Shown: piece by piece, positions 1-9,299 of the stretch
Layout of the letters: each line of letters opens with the position of its first letter
Numbering within the stretch: the first letter of the stretch is position 1
NCBI RefSeq assembly: GCF_013349955.1
Contig: NZ_JABVXC010000007.1
Location: 106,206 to 170,205 of the forward strand
DNA length: 64,000 nucleotides
Direction of reading: 5' to 3'
From: Onishia taeanensis
GTDB taxonomy: Bacteria; Pseudomonadota; Gammaproteobacteria; Pseudomonadales; Halomonadaceae
Made by a program: the position numbers and the translations under genes
Notes under the pieces: generated by a model
What the model was told of the DNA's origin: nothing
Databases searched by the model: none
The model's input: the letters and a program-made list of their open reading frames with translations, nothing else

Positions 1-2089
1 GACGAAACAACCGCACCAAGCGGGCCTTGGCATCAAGCGTGTGATAGCGCTGCCAGAAGCGGTCGAGGAATATCCGTCCCTCCTGGTCGGCGAAGCGCGA
101 GATATAGAGGTCACGACGTGGGTCGCTATCATCTTCCAGCAGGCGTCGGTTGTCCGGATTGGCATAGACGTGATGGTTGACCAGGTCACGCAGCAGTCGC
201 ACGAAGGGCAGGTTGATGGACTGGTGCAGCGCATGCTCGAGGGTGGGGCGTCGGCCATTGTCCTCGCGGCGGAAATTCGTGAAGGTATGAATTCCCCCGC
301 CGGTGATGAAACGCTCGTAAGGGCTCGCCGAGTAACGACGCTGCATGGCCGCCTCGAGCAGTGTCTTCAGCGGCAGATCCGGGTCGCGGATCAGTTGGTC
401 CACCACCCAGCGCAGCAGAGCATCACGGCGATCGACGTCGACGCGGAGAAGCGCCTCTCGAGGCTGCCCGCTATAGCGTTCATGCAGCTCGGCAATGATC
501 TCGAGATAGCTCGCCAGTACTCTCAGCTTCGCCGTTGAGCCCAATTCCAGCTTGCTGTCCTGATTGATGTCAAAGGCGGTGCCGTTGGTGTCGGTCTGCA
601 CGCGCACCTGAAAGCCCTCATCGCTGCGCTCGAAGAGCGTGAAGCTGTAGCGCACCCCGGCGGCGGTCTCGGGTCGATCGAGTAGATGATGGCCGAAAAG
701 ACCCGCCTCGGCCGCAGCCGAGGGATCTTCGAGCCGCTGTAGGTATGCGCTGACCCTGTGCTGAAGGTCGGCGTTGAGGGTCGTGGAGGCTCTCAGGTCA
801 AGCCGATCAAGCTCGTACAGTGAGACATCGAGCAAGGAAGCCAGCCGCCCGCGAGCCAGGCGCAGCCCCTTATCGGTATCGACCCGCAGCGAGACGGGGG
901 CTGACTGGAAGTCGCGGAAATCGAGCGACTGGGCAAGGGCTGCATCGCGCAGCTCGGGGTCGATGAGCCCTTGCTCGGCCATCAGGCGCAGGTAGGAAGC
1001 GCTCAGTTCGGCCAGGTCGTCATGGCCTGCCCGCAAGTAGTGTGATGGGCGCCGCTGGGCGATCATCAGGGCCACCACTTGCCGAAGGGCCTGGCCGCGG
1101 GCGGCCAGAGCCGCGGCGCCAGTCTCATTCGATGCCAGTGCCAGGATGACGTCATCGAGCTCGGCGCCGAACCATACCCAGAGACCATCGCCCAGGCCAA
1201 GCACTTCTCCATAGCCCGGTGCGGCGGATAGCGGCACCGAGTTGAGGTAGTCCAGCGCCACGTCCTGACGGGCGGTCAGTGTCTCGGGGCCTTGACGGTA
1301 GGCACGCACGCTGGCGGATACCATCTGTCTCAGCTTCTCCTGGGCTGACATCGTCAGGCCGCCTGGGGAGTGGCGGTACTTCTCGAGCTGGGTGGCGAGG
1401 GTGCTGCCACCCGACGACTGGCCCGGCAAATTGATCGCTTCACCGACCTGAGAAACGGCGGCGCGGACAAAGCGTGGCCAGTCCACGGCCGGATTGGCGT
1501 AGCGATATTCGTTGTCGAGTAGATCCCGGTTTTCGATGAACAAGAGGCTCTTGAGCACCAGTTCAGGCACCTCTTCGAAATGGGCGAAGTGGCGCTGCGG
1601 ATTGGCAAAGTGGTGCATCGTCTCGCCACGACACTCCGTGAGCGCGAGCCCTGCCTGGGTTTTCTCGCGGTAGGGCACGAAGAAGCCGCGGTTGGCATAG
1701 TCGAGCAATGCCGGCGACATGCGCACTTGCTGACTGACCTCGAAGCCGCGTTCTTCCAGGCGTTGCTGCCAGTGCGGCAGACGGGTGTAGCCCAGGCGCT
1801 CGTCGAAGGGACCATGACGGGGAAAAACAAGGCGGTCGCTGGAACCATCCGCCAGGGTGTAGCCAAGCCGCTGAGCGTATTCGGAAATCTCCCGGGCCTG
1901 CCAACGCGATGAGCGTGCCTCGTTGACCAGCATCAGGGTCATGATCGTCAAGGCGACTAGCGTGGTCAGCAGCCATAGCCAGCGAAACCAGTGGATTCTG
2001 GGCTCAGGGGATGTCGGCAAGGGAATCAGTGACGCCTCGTGCAGGAAAATATCACGATGCGGGTGGGATGGTGCATGACGGTCTCCCAT
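1..2089 (-). CDS. Class A penicillin-binding protein-like transglycosylase/transpeptidase (3' end outside window)
   Basis: Reading the minus strand from an ATG at 2089 gives one open frame that runs off the left edge (about 696 codons seen). GGAG lies about 7 nt before the ATG. Residues about 31-55 form a membrane anchor after a short cytoplasmic N-terminus. A GT51-like glycosyltransferase region follows: IENRDLLD (an atypical version of EDxxF that keeps the Glu) and SGGSTLATQLEK near residue 224, matching the family GGSTxxxQ signature. A transpeptidase-like SxxK motif (GSTAKLRVL) lies near residue 517. The expected role is peptidoglycan glycan polymerisation and crosslinking at the periplasmic face of the inner membrane. 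The family is well supported; the exact paralogue is not identified, and the C-terminal catalytic motifs lie outside the window. Confidence 0.8.
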   Translation of the reverse strand, partial: MGDRHAPSHPHRDIFLHEASLIPLPTSPEPRIHWFRWLWLLTTLVALTIMTLMLVNEARSSRWQAREISEYAQRLGYTLADGSSDRLVFPRHGPFDERLGYTRLPHWQQRLEERGFEVSQQVRMSPALLDYANRGFFVPYREKTQAGLALTECRGETMHHFANPQRHFAHFEEVPELVLKSLLFIENRDLLDNEYRYANPAVDWPRFVRAAVSQVGEAINLPGQSSGGSTLATQLEKYRHSPGGLTMSAQEKLRQMVSASVRAYRQGPETLTARQDVALDYLNSVPLSAAPGYGEVLGLGDGLWVWFGAELDDVILALASNETGAAALAARGQALRQVVALMIAQRRPSHYLRAGHDDLAELSASYLRLMAEQGLIDPELRDAALAQSLDFRDFQSAPVSLRVDTDKGLRLARGRLASLLDVSLYELDRLDLRASTTLNADLQHRVSAYLQRLEDPSAAAEAGLFGHHLLDRPETAAGVRYSFTLFERSDEGFQVRVQTDTNGTAFDINQDSKLELGSTAKLRVLASYLEIIAELHERYSGQPREALLRVDVDRRDALLRWVVDQLIRDPDLPLKTLLEAAMQRRYSASPYERFITGGGIHTFTNFRREDNGRRPTLEHALHQSINLPFVRLLRDLVNHHVYANPDNRRLLEDDSDPRRDLYISRFADQEGRIFLDRFWQRYHTLDAKARLVRLFR

Positions 2090-2455
2090 TGGCCAACTCC
2101 TGGCGAGGCGGCGTCCTTGTCTTTCATCGCATTCCTGAGTAGCTACTGCTATAAGCGTAGTTGGCGTGGAGTGAGCAGACTACATTTTGATACCAAAACA
2201 ATGTTTCCTGGCAACAATGGAGATAGCGCGACAGGCCGGAGCCACGGCGGCGCTTTTTTATCGCGCCTAGCCATCTGTGGCCCGGACATATGGCGTCTGG
2301 ACCGGTGGTGTCTGGATCGGTGGTGATTCATTCGATGAAGCGCGAAGCGGGCGATGAGCCGGTGTGCTGACTCGGGAGGCGCCTAAGTGGTGTCATGATG
2401 GTATTCTTGTCGGGATACCAACCACTGCCAAGCGGCAAAAACAGGAGAAACGAAG
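2090..2455. other. Intergenic region between divergent PBP and parvulin genes
   Basis: No credible gene is seen here; the short frames are not coding-like. The region must hold the promoters of both divergent genes. An imperfect 15-bp tandem duplication sits at 2295-2324 (gtctggaYcggtggt twice). No rho-independent terminator was recognised. Confidence 0.5.
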
Positions 2456-2734
2456 ATGGCAAAAGCCACGGCGCGGCATATTCTGGTCGACAGTGAAGAG
2501 AAGTGTGAGGCTCTGAAGGCTGAGATCGAAGGCGGTCGCGATTTCGCCGAAGTCGCCAAGGAAAATTCCAGCTGTCCGTCGAGCCGCCAGGGCGGTGACC
2601 TGGGGTCCTTCGGCCCCGGCCAGATGGTGCCTGAGTTCGACAAGGTGGTGTTCAGCGGCGAATTGAACAAGGTGCACGGCCCGGTCAAGACCCAGTTCGG
2701 GTATCACCTGCTGGAAGTCACCAGCCGCAGTTGA
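2456..2734 (+). CDS. Parvulin-type peptidyl-prolyl cis-trans isomerase, PpiC-like
   Basis: A 92-residue protein that is essentially a single rotamase domain, the size of E. coli PpiC (93 residues). Typical family features are ATARHILVDSEEKCEALK at the start, FAEVAKENSSCPSSRQGGDLG in the middle (a 20-residue core begins at FAEV) and VKTQFGYHLLEV at the end. There is no signal peptide, so it is probably a cytoplasmic prolyl isomerase acting on folding proteins. AGGAGA lies 7 nt before the ATG. The gene stands alone and is closed by a hairpin at 2756-2796. Confidence 0.93.
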   Translation: MAKATARHILVDSEEKCEALKAEIEGGRDFAEVAKENSSCPSSRQGGDLGSFGPGQMVPEFDKVVFSGELNKVHGPVKTQFGYHLLEVTSRS

Positions 2735-2755
2735 TTGGCGCGGGATAAGTGACAA

Positions 2756-2796
2756 GAAGCCGTGCGCGGAGCCTATCCACGCACGGCTTCTTTGTG
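2756..2796 (+). terminator. Rho-independent terminator after the parvulin gene
   Basis: An 11-bp perfect stem, GAAGCCGTGCG at 2756-2766 and CGCACGGCTTC at 2780-2790, is followed by TTTGTG. The T tract is short but the stem is strong and lies 20 nt after the stop codon. Confidence 0.75.
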
Positions 2797-3251
2797 TCTG
2801 GTCTCTCGAATGCCATGAGTGAATGACGATAGGGCAATCGACCAGAGGGAGCCGTACTGACAATGACTCAGCCAAGGGTCGCAATGAAGAGGGTGATGGC
2901 AACAACTGCCCGCTACTGGTAGCACCGGCTGGTGGAGGCGGCCGGGCTGTCGACCTGCTAGGCGCTTGTCCGACGCCGAAGCGCTGACGCTACGTCTCGG
3001 CGATGATCGATGGTGGTGATGAATCGTTGGTGATGACCGTTGGTGATGAATAGCGACGATGAGCGTGGATAGTAGCCCAACCTGGTTGGCCAGGCGCGAC
3101 ACCATGGGGCGTGCTATAACGGCAGTGGCTTATCTGGCCAGCGTGGCATTTCTGGATCAGCGCCATGCAACAGCGTCAGTCGAGCTGGCGAAGCGCATTG
3201 ACCAGCGATGGTCTCGCCTTGCCTTGTGGTCCATCACTCAGGAAGCGCATC
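2797..3251. other. Gene-poor stretch with a degenerate gatga-type repeat
   Basis: No supported gene. A short degenerate tandem repeat (gatgaatcgttggt, then gatgaccgttggt, then gatgaatag) lies at 3018-3053. The frames in this stretch look non-coding. Confidence 0.45.
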
Positions 3252-3458
3252 ATGAACGAAGAAACCTTCAATCTCAGTGTTCGCAAGTTTCTCAAGCAGG
3301 TCGGCATCAACTCTCAGCGCGAGATCGAGCAGGCCGTGGATCAGGCCATTGCCGAGGGGCGCATCCAGGGCAACGAGACCTTCGCGGCCAAGGCGACGCT
3401 CGAGATCGCCGGCCTCAAGCTGAAGGTCGATGTGGACGGCCAGATCACGCTGGAGTGA
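3252..3458 (+). CDS. DUF6494 family small protein
   Basis: A 68-residue protein starting MNEETFNLSVRKFLKQVG and ending LKVDVDGQITLE. It matches my memory of the small proteobacterial DUF6494 family, whose function is unknown. The frame is open further upstream, but AGGAAG about 8 nt before this ATG and the family start choose 3252. The predicted fold is helical first, with a short beta-like C-terminus, and there is no signal peptide or membrane segment. It lies 43 nt before the ABC exporter on the same strand and could be co-transcribed. Confidence 0.8.
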   Translation: MNEETFNLSVRKFLKQVGINSQREIEQAVDQAIAEGRIQGNETFAAKATLEIAGLKLKVDVDGQITLE

Positions 3459-3501
3459 CGTGCGCTAACGCGCCAATCACGGCCAACCGTCGAGGGGAGC
3501 C

Positions 3502-5445
3502 ATGTTTCGTTTTTTCGAGTCGCTGATCGACCCCTATCCCGGGGCCGTGCCGGAGACGCCACCCCGGCGACTGTTGGCCTTTCTGTTTCACTATTCGCGA
3601 CCACTGTTGCCGCTGCTGCTGGCGATGACGCTGCTCGCCGCGCTGGTGTCCGTCGTCGAGGTGGTGTTCTTCGCTTTCATGGGCGAGCTCGTCGACTGGC
3701 TGGCTCAGGCGGACCGGGCGAGCTTCTTCGCCGACCATGGCGGGCGCCTGCTGGGCATGGCGGCACTGGCGCTGGTGGCCTTCCCGCTATTGGTGCTCGG
3801 CAAGTCGCTGGTCACCCACCAGAGCCTGTTCGGCAATTACCCGATGCGGGTGCGATGGCTGGCCCATCGCTACCTGCTTGAGCAGAGCCTGCCGTTCTTT
3901 CAGGACGAATTCGCCGGACGGGTCTCGCAAAAGGTCATGCAGACCGCACTCGCCATCCGCGAGACGGTGGTCAAGCTGATGGACGTCTTCGTCTATGTGG
4001 TGGTCTATTTCACCGGCGCCCTGATACTGGTAGGGCGCAGCGAAGCCTGGCTGATGGCCCCGCTGGTCATCTGGCTTTGCGGCTATCTGGTACTGATGCG
4101 CGTTTTCGTGCCACGTCTCAAGCATATCTCAATGGCTCAGGCCGATGCCCGGGCCCAGATGACCGGCCGCATCGTTGACAGCTATACCAACATCCAGACC
4201 CTCAAGCTGTTCGCCCATACCCAGGCTGAGCAGGCCTATGCGCGCGGTGCCATGGACGGCTTCATGGCCACGGTTCATCGCCAGATGCGGCTGGTCACCC
4301 AGTTGACGGTCACCCTGCAGACCCTGAATTCGTTGCTGCTGGTGTCCATGGCAGGGGTCGCCATTCTGGCGTGGCACCAGTCGCTGATCTCGCTGGGGGC
4401 CATCGCCGTTGCCATCGGCCTGGTGATGCGCCTGCGCATGATGTCCGACTGGATTCTATGGGAAGTCGCCGGCTTGTTCGAGAATCTCGGCACCGTGCAG
4501 GACGGCATCAACACCATTGCCCAGGCCCAGGCCGTCAGCGACGCTCCCGGTGCGCCGGAGCTGAGCGTTGAGCGGGGCGAGGTCCGCTTCGACAAGGTGA
4601 CCTTCGCCTATGGTCATGGCCCTCAGGTCGCCAGTGTCAACGCGACCCAGGGCGCCGCCCGGGAAGCCGCCGTCTTCGACGAGCTATCGTTGACGCTTCG
4701 CCCGGGAGAACGAGTGGGGCTGGTGGGATCATCCGGTGCGGGCAAGTCGACTCTGGTCAACCTGTTGCTGCGCTTCTTCGACATTGATGCAGGGCGCATT
4801 CTGATAGACGGTCAGAATATCGCCGGGATAACCCAGGCCTCGCTGCGCCGTCAGATCGGCATGGTGACCCAGGACACCTCGCTATTGCATCGCTCGATTC
4901 GCGACAACATTCGCTACGGTCGTCCGGATGCCAGCGAGGAAGAGATCATCGACGCGGCCAGGCGCGCCCATGCGGATACCTTCATCCGTCAGGCCTCCGA
5001 TCCTCAGGGCCGCACCGGCTACGACGCCCATGTCGGCGAGCGCGGTGTCAAGCTGTCCGGCGGTCAGCGTCAGCGCATCGCCATCGCTCGAGTACTGCTC
5101 AAGGATGCGCCGATTCTGGTGCTCGACGAGGCCACCTCGGCGCTCGACTCAGAGGTCGAGGCGGCGATTCAAGAACAGCTCTATGCACTGATGGAGGGCA
5201 AGACGGTGATCGCCATCGCCCATCGACTCTCGACCATCGCCATGCTCGATCGGCTGGTGGTCATGGAACAGGGGCGTATCGTCGAGTCTGGTACTCATCA
5301 CGAGCTACTCGCCCATGGCGGTACCTATGCCGGCCTCTGGCAACGCCAGTCAGGTGGTTTTCTGGGGCTCGATGCCCCCACAGAGGCCGCACCGCCCAGC
5401 ACCGGCGATGCGACAGCCGCCGAGCTGTCGACGGACCCTGACTGA
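3502..5445 (+). CDS. ABC exporter, fused permease and ATPase (MsbA/MDR-like)
   Basis: A 647-residue half-transporter with an N-terminal transmembrane domain (about residues 30-320, six hydrophobic segments) and a C-terminal nucleotide-binding domain. Walker A GLVGSSGAGKSTL lies near residue 406, the signature LSGGQRQRIAIARVL near 518, Walker B ILVLDEATSALD near 538, and the switch histidine in AIAHRLST. It is expected to act as a homodimer in the inner membrane exporting a lipid, drug or peptide; the substrate cannot be read from sequence. The start has GAGGGGAG just upstream. A roughly 20-residue insertion (about residues 377-396) sits between the first NBD strand and the Walker A strand, slightly unusual for the family. 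Confidence 0.9.
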   Translation: MFRFFESLIDPYPGAVPETPPRRLLAFLFHYSRPLLPLLLAMTLLAALVSVVEVVFFAFMGELVDWLAQADRASFFADHGGRLLGMAALALVAFPLLVLGKSLVTHQSLFGNYPMRVRWLAHRYLLEQSLPFFQDEFAGRVSQKVMQTALAIRETVVKLMDVFVYVVVYFTGALILVGRSEAWLMAPLVIWLCGYLVLMRVFVPRLKHISMAQADARAQMTGRIVDSYTNIQTLKLFAHTQAEQAYARGAMDGFMATVHRQMRLVTQLTVTLQTLNSLLLVSMAGVAILAWHQSLISLGAIAVAIGLVMRLRMMSDWILWEVAGLFENLGTVQDGINTIAQAQAVSDAPGAPELSVERGEVRFDKVTFAYGHGPQVASVNATQGAAREAAVFDELSLTLRPGERVGLVGSSGAGKSTLVNLLLRFFDIDAGRILIDGQNIAGITQASLRRQIGMVTQDTSLLHRSIRDNIRYGRPDASEEEIIDAARRAHADTFIRQASDPQGRTGYDAHVGERGVKLSGGQRQRIAIARVLLKDAPILVLDEATSALDSEVEAAIQEQLYALMEGKTVIAIAHRLSTIAMLDRLVVMEQGRIVESGTHHELLAHGGTYAGLWQRQSGGFLGLDAPTEAAPPSTGDATAAELSTDPD

Positions 5446-5464
5446 GTGGAGATAACGCCTCAAC

Positions 5465-6481
5465 ATGGATTCAACCAGCCGCCAAGGAGAGCCGCACCCA
5501 TTGACTTCACCCCGACCTGCATCCTCGTCCTTACCTTCAGAGCAGAATGCTGCCATGCCGTCGGCGATCAGCGTCACCGGCCTGTCCAAGACCTATGCCT
5601 CAGGGTTCCAGGCGCTTACCGGTGTCAACCTCGACGTAAAGGCCGGGGAGATATTTGCCCTGTTAGGCCCCAATGGTGCCGGCAAGACCACGCTGATCAG
5701 CGTTATCTGCGGCCTGGTCAACCCCACGTCGGGGGCGGTGCTGGTCGATGGCCATGACAATATCCGCGACTATCGGGCGGCCCGGGCGAGGATCGGCCTG
5801 GTGCCTCAGGAACTGACCAACGAGGCCTTCGAGACGGTGTGGAATTCGGTAAGTTTCAGCCGTGGGCTCTTTGGCAAGGCGCCCGATCCCGCTCATATCG
5901 AGCGGGTGCTGCGCTCGCTGGCGCTGTGGGAAAAGCGCAACAACCGCTTGATCACGCTTTCCGGGGGCATGAAGCGGCGAGTGTTGATCGCCAAGGCACT
6001 GTCGCATGAGCCGAAGATCCTGTTCCTCGACGAACCCACTGCGGGTGTCGATGTCGAGCTACGACGCGAAATGTGGGAGGTGGTGCGTGGCCTGCGCGAG
6101 AGCGGGGTGACCATTATCCTCACCACCCATTACATCGAAGAAGCCGAGGAGATGGCTGATCGCATCGGCGTGATCCAACGCGGTGAGATCATCCTGGTCG
6201 AGGACAAGCAGACCCTGATGCGCAGCCTTGGACGCAAGCAACTGACCCTGGAACTGCTCGAGCCGCTGGTCTCGCTGCCCAATGCATTGTCTGACTATCC
6301 GCTGACGCTTTCCGACGACGGCCATGAGCTGGTCTACCGCTATGACACTCAGCAGGAGCATACCGGCATCGCTGGCATGCTCGAGGAACTCAGGAAGGCC
6401 GGCATTCAGTTCAAGGACCTGCATACCGAGCAGAGCTCGCTCGAGGACATCTTCGTCAGCCTGGTAAGGGAGAACCCATGA
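5465..6481 (+). CDS. ABC transporter ATP-binding protein (ABC-2 exporter, YadG-like)
   Basis: A 338-residue ATPase. Walker [13 protein letters not shown] is near residue 66, the signature LSGGMKRR near 164 and Walker [13 protein letters not shown] near 185; a roughly 80-residue C-terminal extension is typical of the daunorubicin-resistance/YadG type. It powers the permease encoded immediately downstream, with a 4-nt overlap (stop and start share ATGA). The 30 residues before [14 protein letters not shown] look non-conserved, so an ATG at 5555 may be the true start. It begins 20 nt after the previous ABC exporter, so the three genes may be one operon, although they are separate transporters. 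Confidence 0.9.
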   Translation: MDSTSRQGEPHPLTSPRPASSSLPSEQNAAMPSAISVTGLSKTYASGFQALTGVNLDVKAGEIFALLGPNGAGKTTLISVICGLVNPTSGAVLVDGHDNIRDYRAARARIGLVPQELTNEAFETVWNSVSFSRGLFGKAPDPAHIERVLRSLALWEKRNNRLITLSGGMKRRVLIAKALSHEPKILFLDEPTAGVDVELRREMWEVVRGLRESGVTIILTTHYIEEAEEMADRIGVIQRGEIILVEDKQTLMRSLGRKQLTLELLEPLVSLPNALSDYPLTLSDDGHELVYRYDTQQEHTGIAGMLEELRKAGIQFKDLHTEQSSLEDIFVSLVRENP

Positions 6482-7239
6482 ATCTTCGCGGCATGGCGGC
6501 CATTTACCGCTCGGAAATGGCCCGCACCCGGCGCACGCTGCTGCAGAGTATCGTCTCGCCGGTGCTCTCGACGTCTCTTTATTTCGTGGTGTTCGGCTCG
6601 GCGATCGGCTCGCGGATCACCGAAGTGGCAGGGATCAGTTACGGCGCCTTCATCGTGCCGGGCCTGATCATGCTGATGCTGCTGACCCAGAGCGTCTCGA
6701 ATGCCTCCTTCGGGATCTTTTTTCCGCGCTTCTCGGGCAGCATCTACGAGCTGCTCTCGGCGCCGGTGTCCTATATGGAAATCGTGATGGGCTACGTAGG
6801 AGCCGCAGCCAGCAAGTCGATTCTCCTGGGGCTGATCATTCTGGGCACGGCGGGGCTCTTCGTCCCGCTCCAGATCGCTCACCCATTCTGGATGCTGCTG
6901 TTTCTGGTGCTGACGGCGTTTACCTTCAGTCTGCTCGGTTTCATCATCGGCATCTGGGCCGAAGGCTTTGACCGGCTGCAACTGGTGCCGCTCTTGGTGA
7001 TCACGCCGCTGACCTTCCTTGGCGGCACTTTCTATTCCATCGACATGCTGCCGCCGTTCTGGCAAGGCGTAACGCTACTCAATCCGGTCGTTTATCTGGT
7101 CAGCGGCTTTCGCTGGAGCTTTTATGGCGTCGGCGATGTCAGCCTGGCGGCGAGCCTCGCGGTGGTGGTGGCCTTCCTCGCCGTCAGTCTCGCGGTGGTC
7201 AGCTGGATGTTTCGCAGTGGTTACCGGCTCAAGCCCTAG
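6478..7239 (+). CDS. ABC-2 type permease (YadH-like)
   Basis: A 253-residue membrane protein with about six hydrophobic segments, of the ABC-2 permease family. The conserved C-terminal part [19 protein letters not shown] is a hallmark of this group. It is translationally coupled to the ATPase by a 4-nt overlap and the two should form an inner-membrane exporter. The substrate is unknown; homologues are annotated for drugs or polysaccharide-like substrates. No signal sequence is needed. Confidence 0.9.
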   Translation: MNLRGMAAIYRSEMARTRRTLLQSIVSPVLSTSLYFVVFGSAIGSRITEVAGISYGAFIVPGLIMLMLLTQSVSNASFGIFFPRFSGSIYELLSAPVSYMEIVMGYVGAAASKSILLGLIILGTAGLFVPLQIAHPFWMLLFLVLTAFTFSLLGFIIGIWAEGFDRLQLVPLLVITPLTFLGGTFYSIDMLPPFWQGVTLLNPVVYLVSGFRWSFYGVGDVSLAASLAVVVAFLAVSLAVVSWMFRSGYRLKP

Positions 7240-7334
7240 GCGGCTGGCCGGTTTCTGAACTTCCCCGCCGGGCTGCCGGTCGCAATCGTGAAGGGCGCGA
7301 TGAAGCCCTCTTATCAATCCTAGGAGACTAGCCC

Positions 7335-7793
7335 ATGCTTGAGGCCATTCAGCAGTTCTTTAACCGCACCTTGGCTAGCTCAGCTGAGCAGGAAGGGCCG
7401 ACCCTGGAGCTCGCAACCGCCGCACTGCTGTGCGAAGTGGTCCGTGCCGACTACCACCATGATCGCCGTGAGCTCGATGCCCTTCGCGGTATGCTGCTGC
7501 GTCATTTCTCGCTCGACGAAGCTGCCGTGGACGAGTTGATGACACTGGCTCGGCAGGAAGTCGAGCATGCGGTCGATCACTATCAGTTCGTCAGCCTGAT
7601 CAAGGATCGCTATGGCTATGAACAGCGGGCGGAGTTGATCCGTTTGATGTGGCAGCTGGCCTATGCTGATGGTGAGCTGAGCCCGCTAGAGGAGCACCGT
7701 ATTCGGCGCCTGGCCGATCTGCTGTACGTCAGGCACAGCGATTTCATCCGCGCCAAACTCAGTGTGCAGGAGGCCCTCAGCGGGACGCACTGA
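7335..7793 (+). CDS. TerB-like (tellurite resistance B family) protein
   Basis: A 152-residue all-helical protein resembling the DjlA/TerB N-terminal domain family: paired repeats LLCEVVRADYHHDRRELDAL and LMWQLAYADGELSPLEEHRI carry the acidic metal-binding-like residues of that fold. AGGAG lies 9 nt before the ATG. No membrane segment is seen. It lies 95 nt after the ABC-2 permease in the same direction and overlaps the 3' end of the convergent YihY gene by 17 nt. The exact function is not known; the family is often envelope- or stress-linked. Confidence 0.8.
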   Translation: MLEAIQQFFNRTLASSAEQEGPTLELATAALLCEVVRADYHHDRRELDALRGMLLRHFSLDEAAVDELMTLARQEVEHAVDHYQFVSLIKDRYGYEQRAELIRLMWQLAYADGELSPLEEHRIRRLADLLYVRHSDFIRAKLSVQEALSGTH

Positions 7794-8691
7794 CGGCGTC
7801 TCGGGGCGGGTCCTGGTACCAAGGCAAGTCGGCGCGGTCATTGCGCTCGAGCTCGGCGATCACCTGCCCACCCAGCAGCAGGATAATGGCGCCGACCTCG
7901 AGGCTCAGCAGCACGATGACGATGGTGGCAAGCGAGCCATAAACCGCATTGACCAGCGACAGGCTGGCGAAATAGACCACCAGCAGCTGGCGGACTCCCT
8001 CCCAGAGCAACGCCGCCACAAAGCCGCCGACCAGAGCCCTGCGCAGTGCGATATGCACCACCGGCAGCACCTTGTAGATGGCGCTGAACATGGCAAACAG
8101 GCCCAGGAAGCTGATCAGGTTGAGGGCCGGCTCCGAAAGGCTTGCTAGCGGCAGGCTGACGCCGAAGATCGCCAGCATGGCATTGTTGAGGGCGCCGATC
8201 ATCGATACCAGCAGGGTAAGGGCCAGAAGCCCGGTGCCTAGCACCAGAATAAAGGCATAGGGCAGCAGCACGGACACCCAGACGCTGCGTTTCTCCTGAT
8301 AGTCCGGGTGATGGAAGATGATCGCCATGCAGTCCTCCAGCATGCGAAAGGCGAAGGAGCTGAAAATCAGCAGCACCGGAATGCCGAATAGCCCGATGGC
8401 ATCCCGCGATTCCAGCAGCGCCTGCACTGCATCGAGCAGGACGCTGGCATGCGCCGGTGTCAGGTGACGCGCCTGGATCGACAGCACTTCGAGCAGATGC
8501 TGCTCGTCGGCCACATGAGTCAGCAGCACGCAGAGAAGCGCAAAGAGTGGCACGATCGACAGCAGGATATTGTAGCCCACGCCGCCGGCCAGCAGGATGC
8601 CCCGGTTACGAAAGAAAGCCATCAGCACTCGCCGGGCGAAATGCGCCAAGCGAGAAATCAGGCGGGGCAGGGCGGCGAGGTGACTCGGCAT
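7777..8691 (-). CDS. YihY/BrkB family inner-membrane protein
   Basis: A 304-residue protein with about six transmembrane segments, of the YihY/virulence factor BrkB family (formerly mis-called ribonuclease BN). Family features include GGVGYNILLSIVPLFALL near the N-terminus and GSLATIVIVLLSLEVGA near the C-terminus. I chose the ATG at 8691 because AAGGAC sits 8 nt upstream; the open frame continues to 8823 but that part looks non-coding. The biochemical role is not established. It is divergent from the DCC gene, with about 112 bp between the starts. Confidence 0.88.
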   Translation of the reverse strand: MPSHLAALPRLISRLAHFARRVLMAFFRNRGILLAGGVGYNILLSIVPLFALLCVLLTHVADEQHLLEVLSIQARHLTPAHASVLLDAVQALLESRDAIGLFGIPVLLIFSSFAFRMLEDCMAIIFHHPDYQEKRSVWVSVLLPYAFILVLGTGLLALTLLVSMIGALNNAMLAIFGVSLPLASLSEPALNLISFLGLFAMFSAIYKVLPVVHIALRRALVGGFVAALLWEGVRQLLVVYFASLSLVNAVYGSLATIVIVLLSLEVGAIILLLGGQVIAELERNDRADLPWYQDPPRDAVSASR

Positions 8692-8803
8692 GCACAACGT
8701 CCTTGTGAGGTCGGCGAGTGGAGCGATCAATGCCATCATAAGCGCAGCGGCACGCCGACGGCCATCCGAGCGACCGCTGCCAGCTGTGTCAGGAGGAAAA
8801 TAC

Positions 8804-9232
8804 GTGGCAGCCGATACCCCCAACCTGCTGGTCTACGATGGCCAGTGCCCCTTTTGCACCCGCTATGTTTGCTGGATGCGGTTGAAAGACACCGTGGGCG
8901 AAATGCGCCTGGTCGATGCCCGTGGCGATGACCCGGTGATCGACGAGGTGCGAGCCCTCGGCTTCGACCTCGATCAGGGCATGGTGCTGCGCCTTGAGAG
9001 TCAGTGGTATCACGGCGCCGAGGCGCTGCGGGTGCTGGCCATGTTGAGCAGCCCGGTGGGCGCCTTCAATCGACTGAATCGTCACCTTTTTAGCGGCCGG
9101 TGGCGTGCCAGGGGCTGGTATCCATTGCTGCGCGGCTTGCGTCGACTTGCTCTTTGGCTGCTGCGACGCCCATCGCTGCGACGTTCGCAACGCGTCTCGA
9201 GCCCCTGTCGGGGCGGAGAAGATGATGGGTAA
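8804..9232 (+). CDS. DCC family thiol-disulfide oxidoreductase-like protein
   Basis: The GTG at 8804 is preceded by a perfect AGGAGG 7 nt upstream, which decides the start over an in-frame ATG at 8690. The 142-residue product begins near LLVYDGQCPFCTRYVCWM, the DCC family signature (YDGxCPxC) whose two cysteines form a thioredoxin-like CxxC site. A hydrophobic, arginine-rich C-terminus (WYPLLRGLRRLALWLLRR) suggests membrane association. It is expected to do thiol redox chemistry, but the substrate is unknown. Confidence 0.87.
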   Translation: MAADTPNLLVYDGQCPFCTRYVCWMRLKDTVGEMRLVDARGDDPVIDEVRALGFDLDQGMVLRLESQWYHGAEALRVLAMLSSPVGAFNRLNRHLFSGRWRARGWYPLLRGLRRLALWLLRRPSLRRSQRVSSPCRGGEDDG

Positions 9233-9299
9233 GCGTGGGGCCATTGCCTTATTGGTGTCTATGCCGTGGTCTATTCAGGATCCAGCCAGGAGCTAGCCG

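Noticed and set aside
2039..2331. Small frames between the PBP and parvulin genes
   Set aside because: No ribosome site, no family resemblance, and overlap with the divergent promoter region.
5465..7793. Possible defence or toxin-export island (two ABC genes plus TerB)
   Set aside because: The ABC-2 pair is of the common YadG/YadH kind and the single TerB-like gene lacks the other ter genes; no evidence for a defence system.
8690..8803. Longer form of the DCC protein from the ATG at 8690
   Set aside because: A perfect AGGAGG precedes the GTG at 8804 and the extra residues overlap the divergent promoter region.
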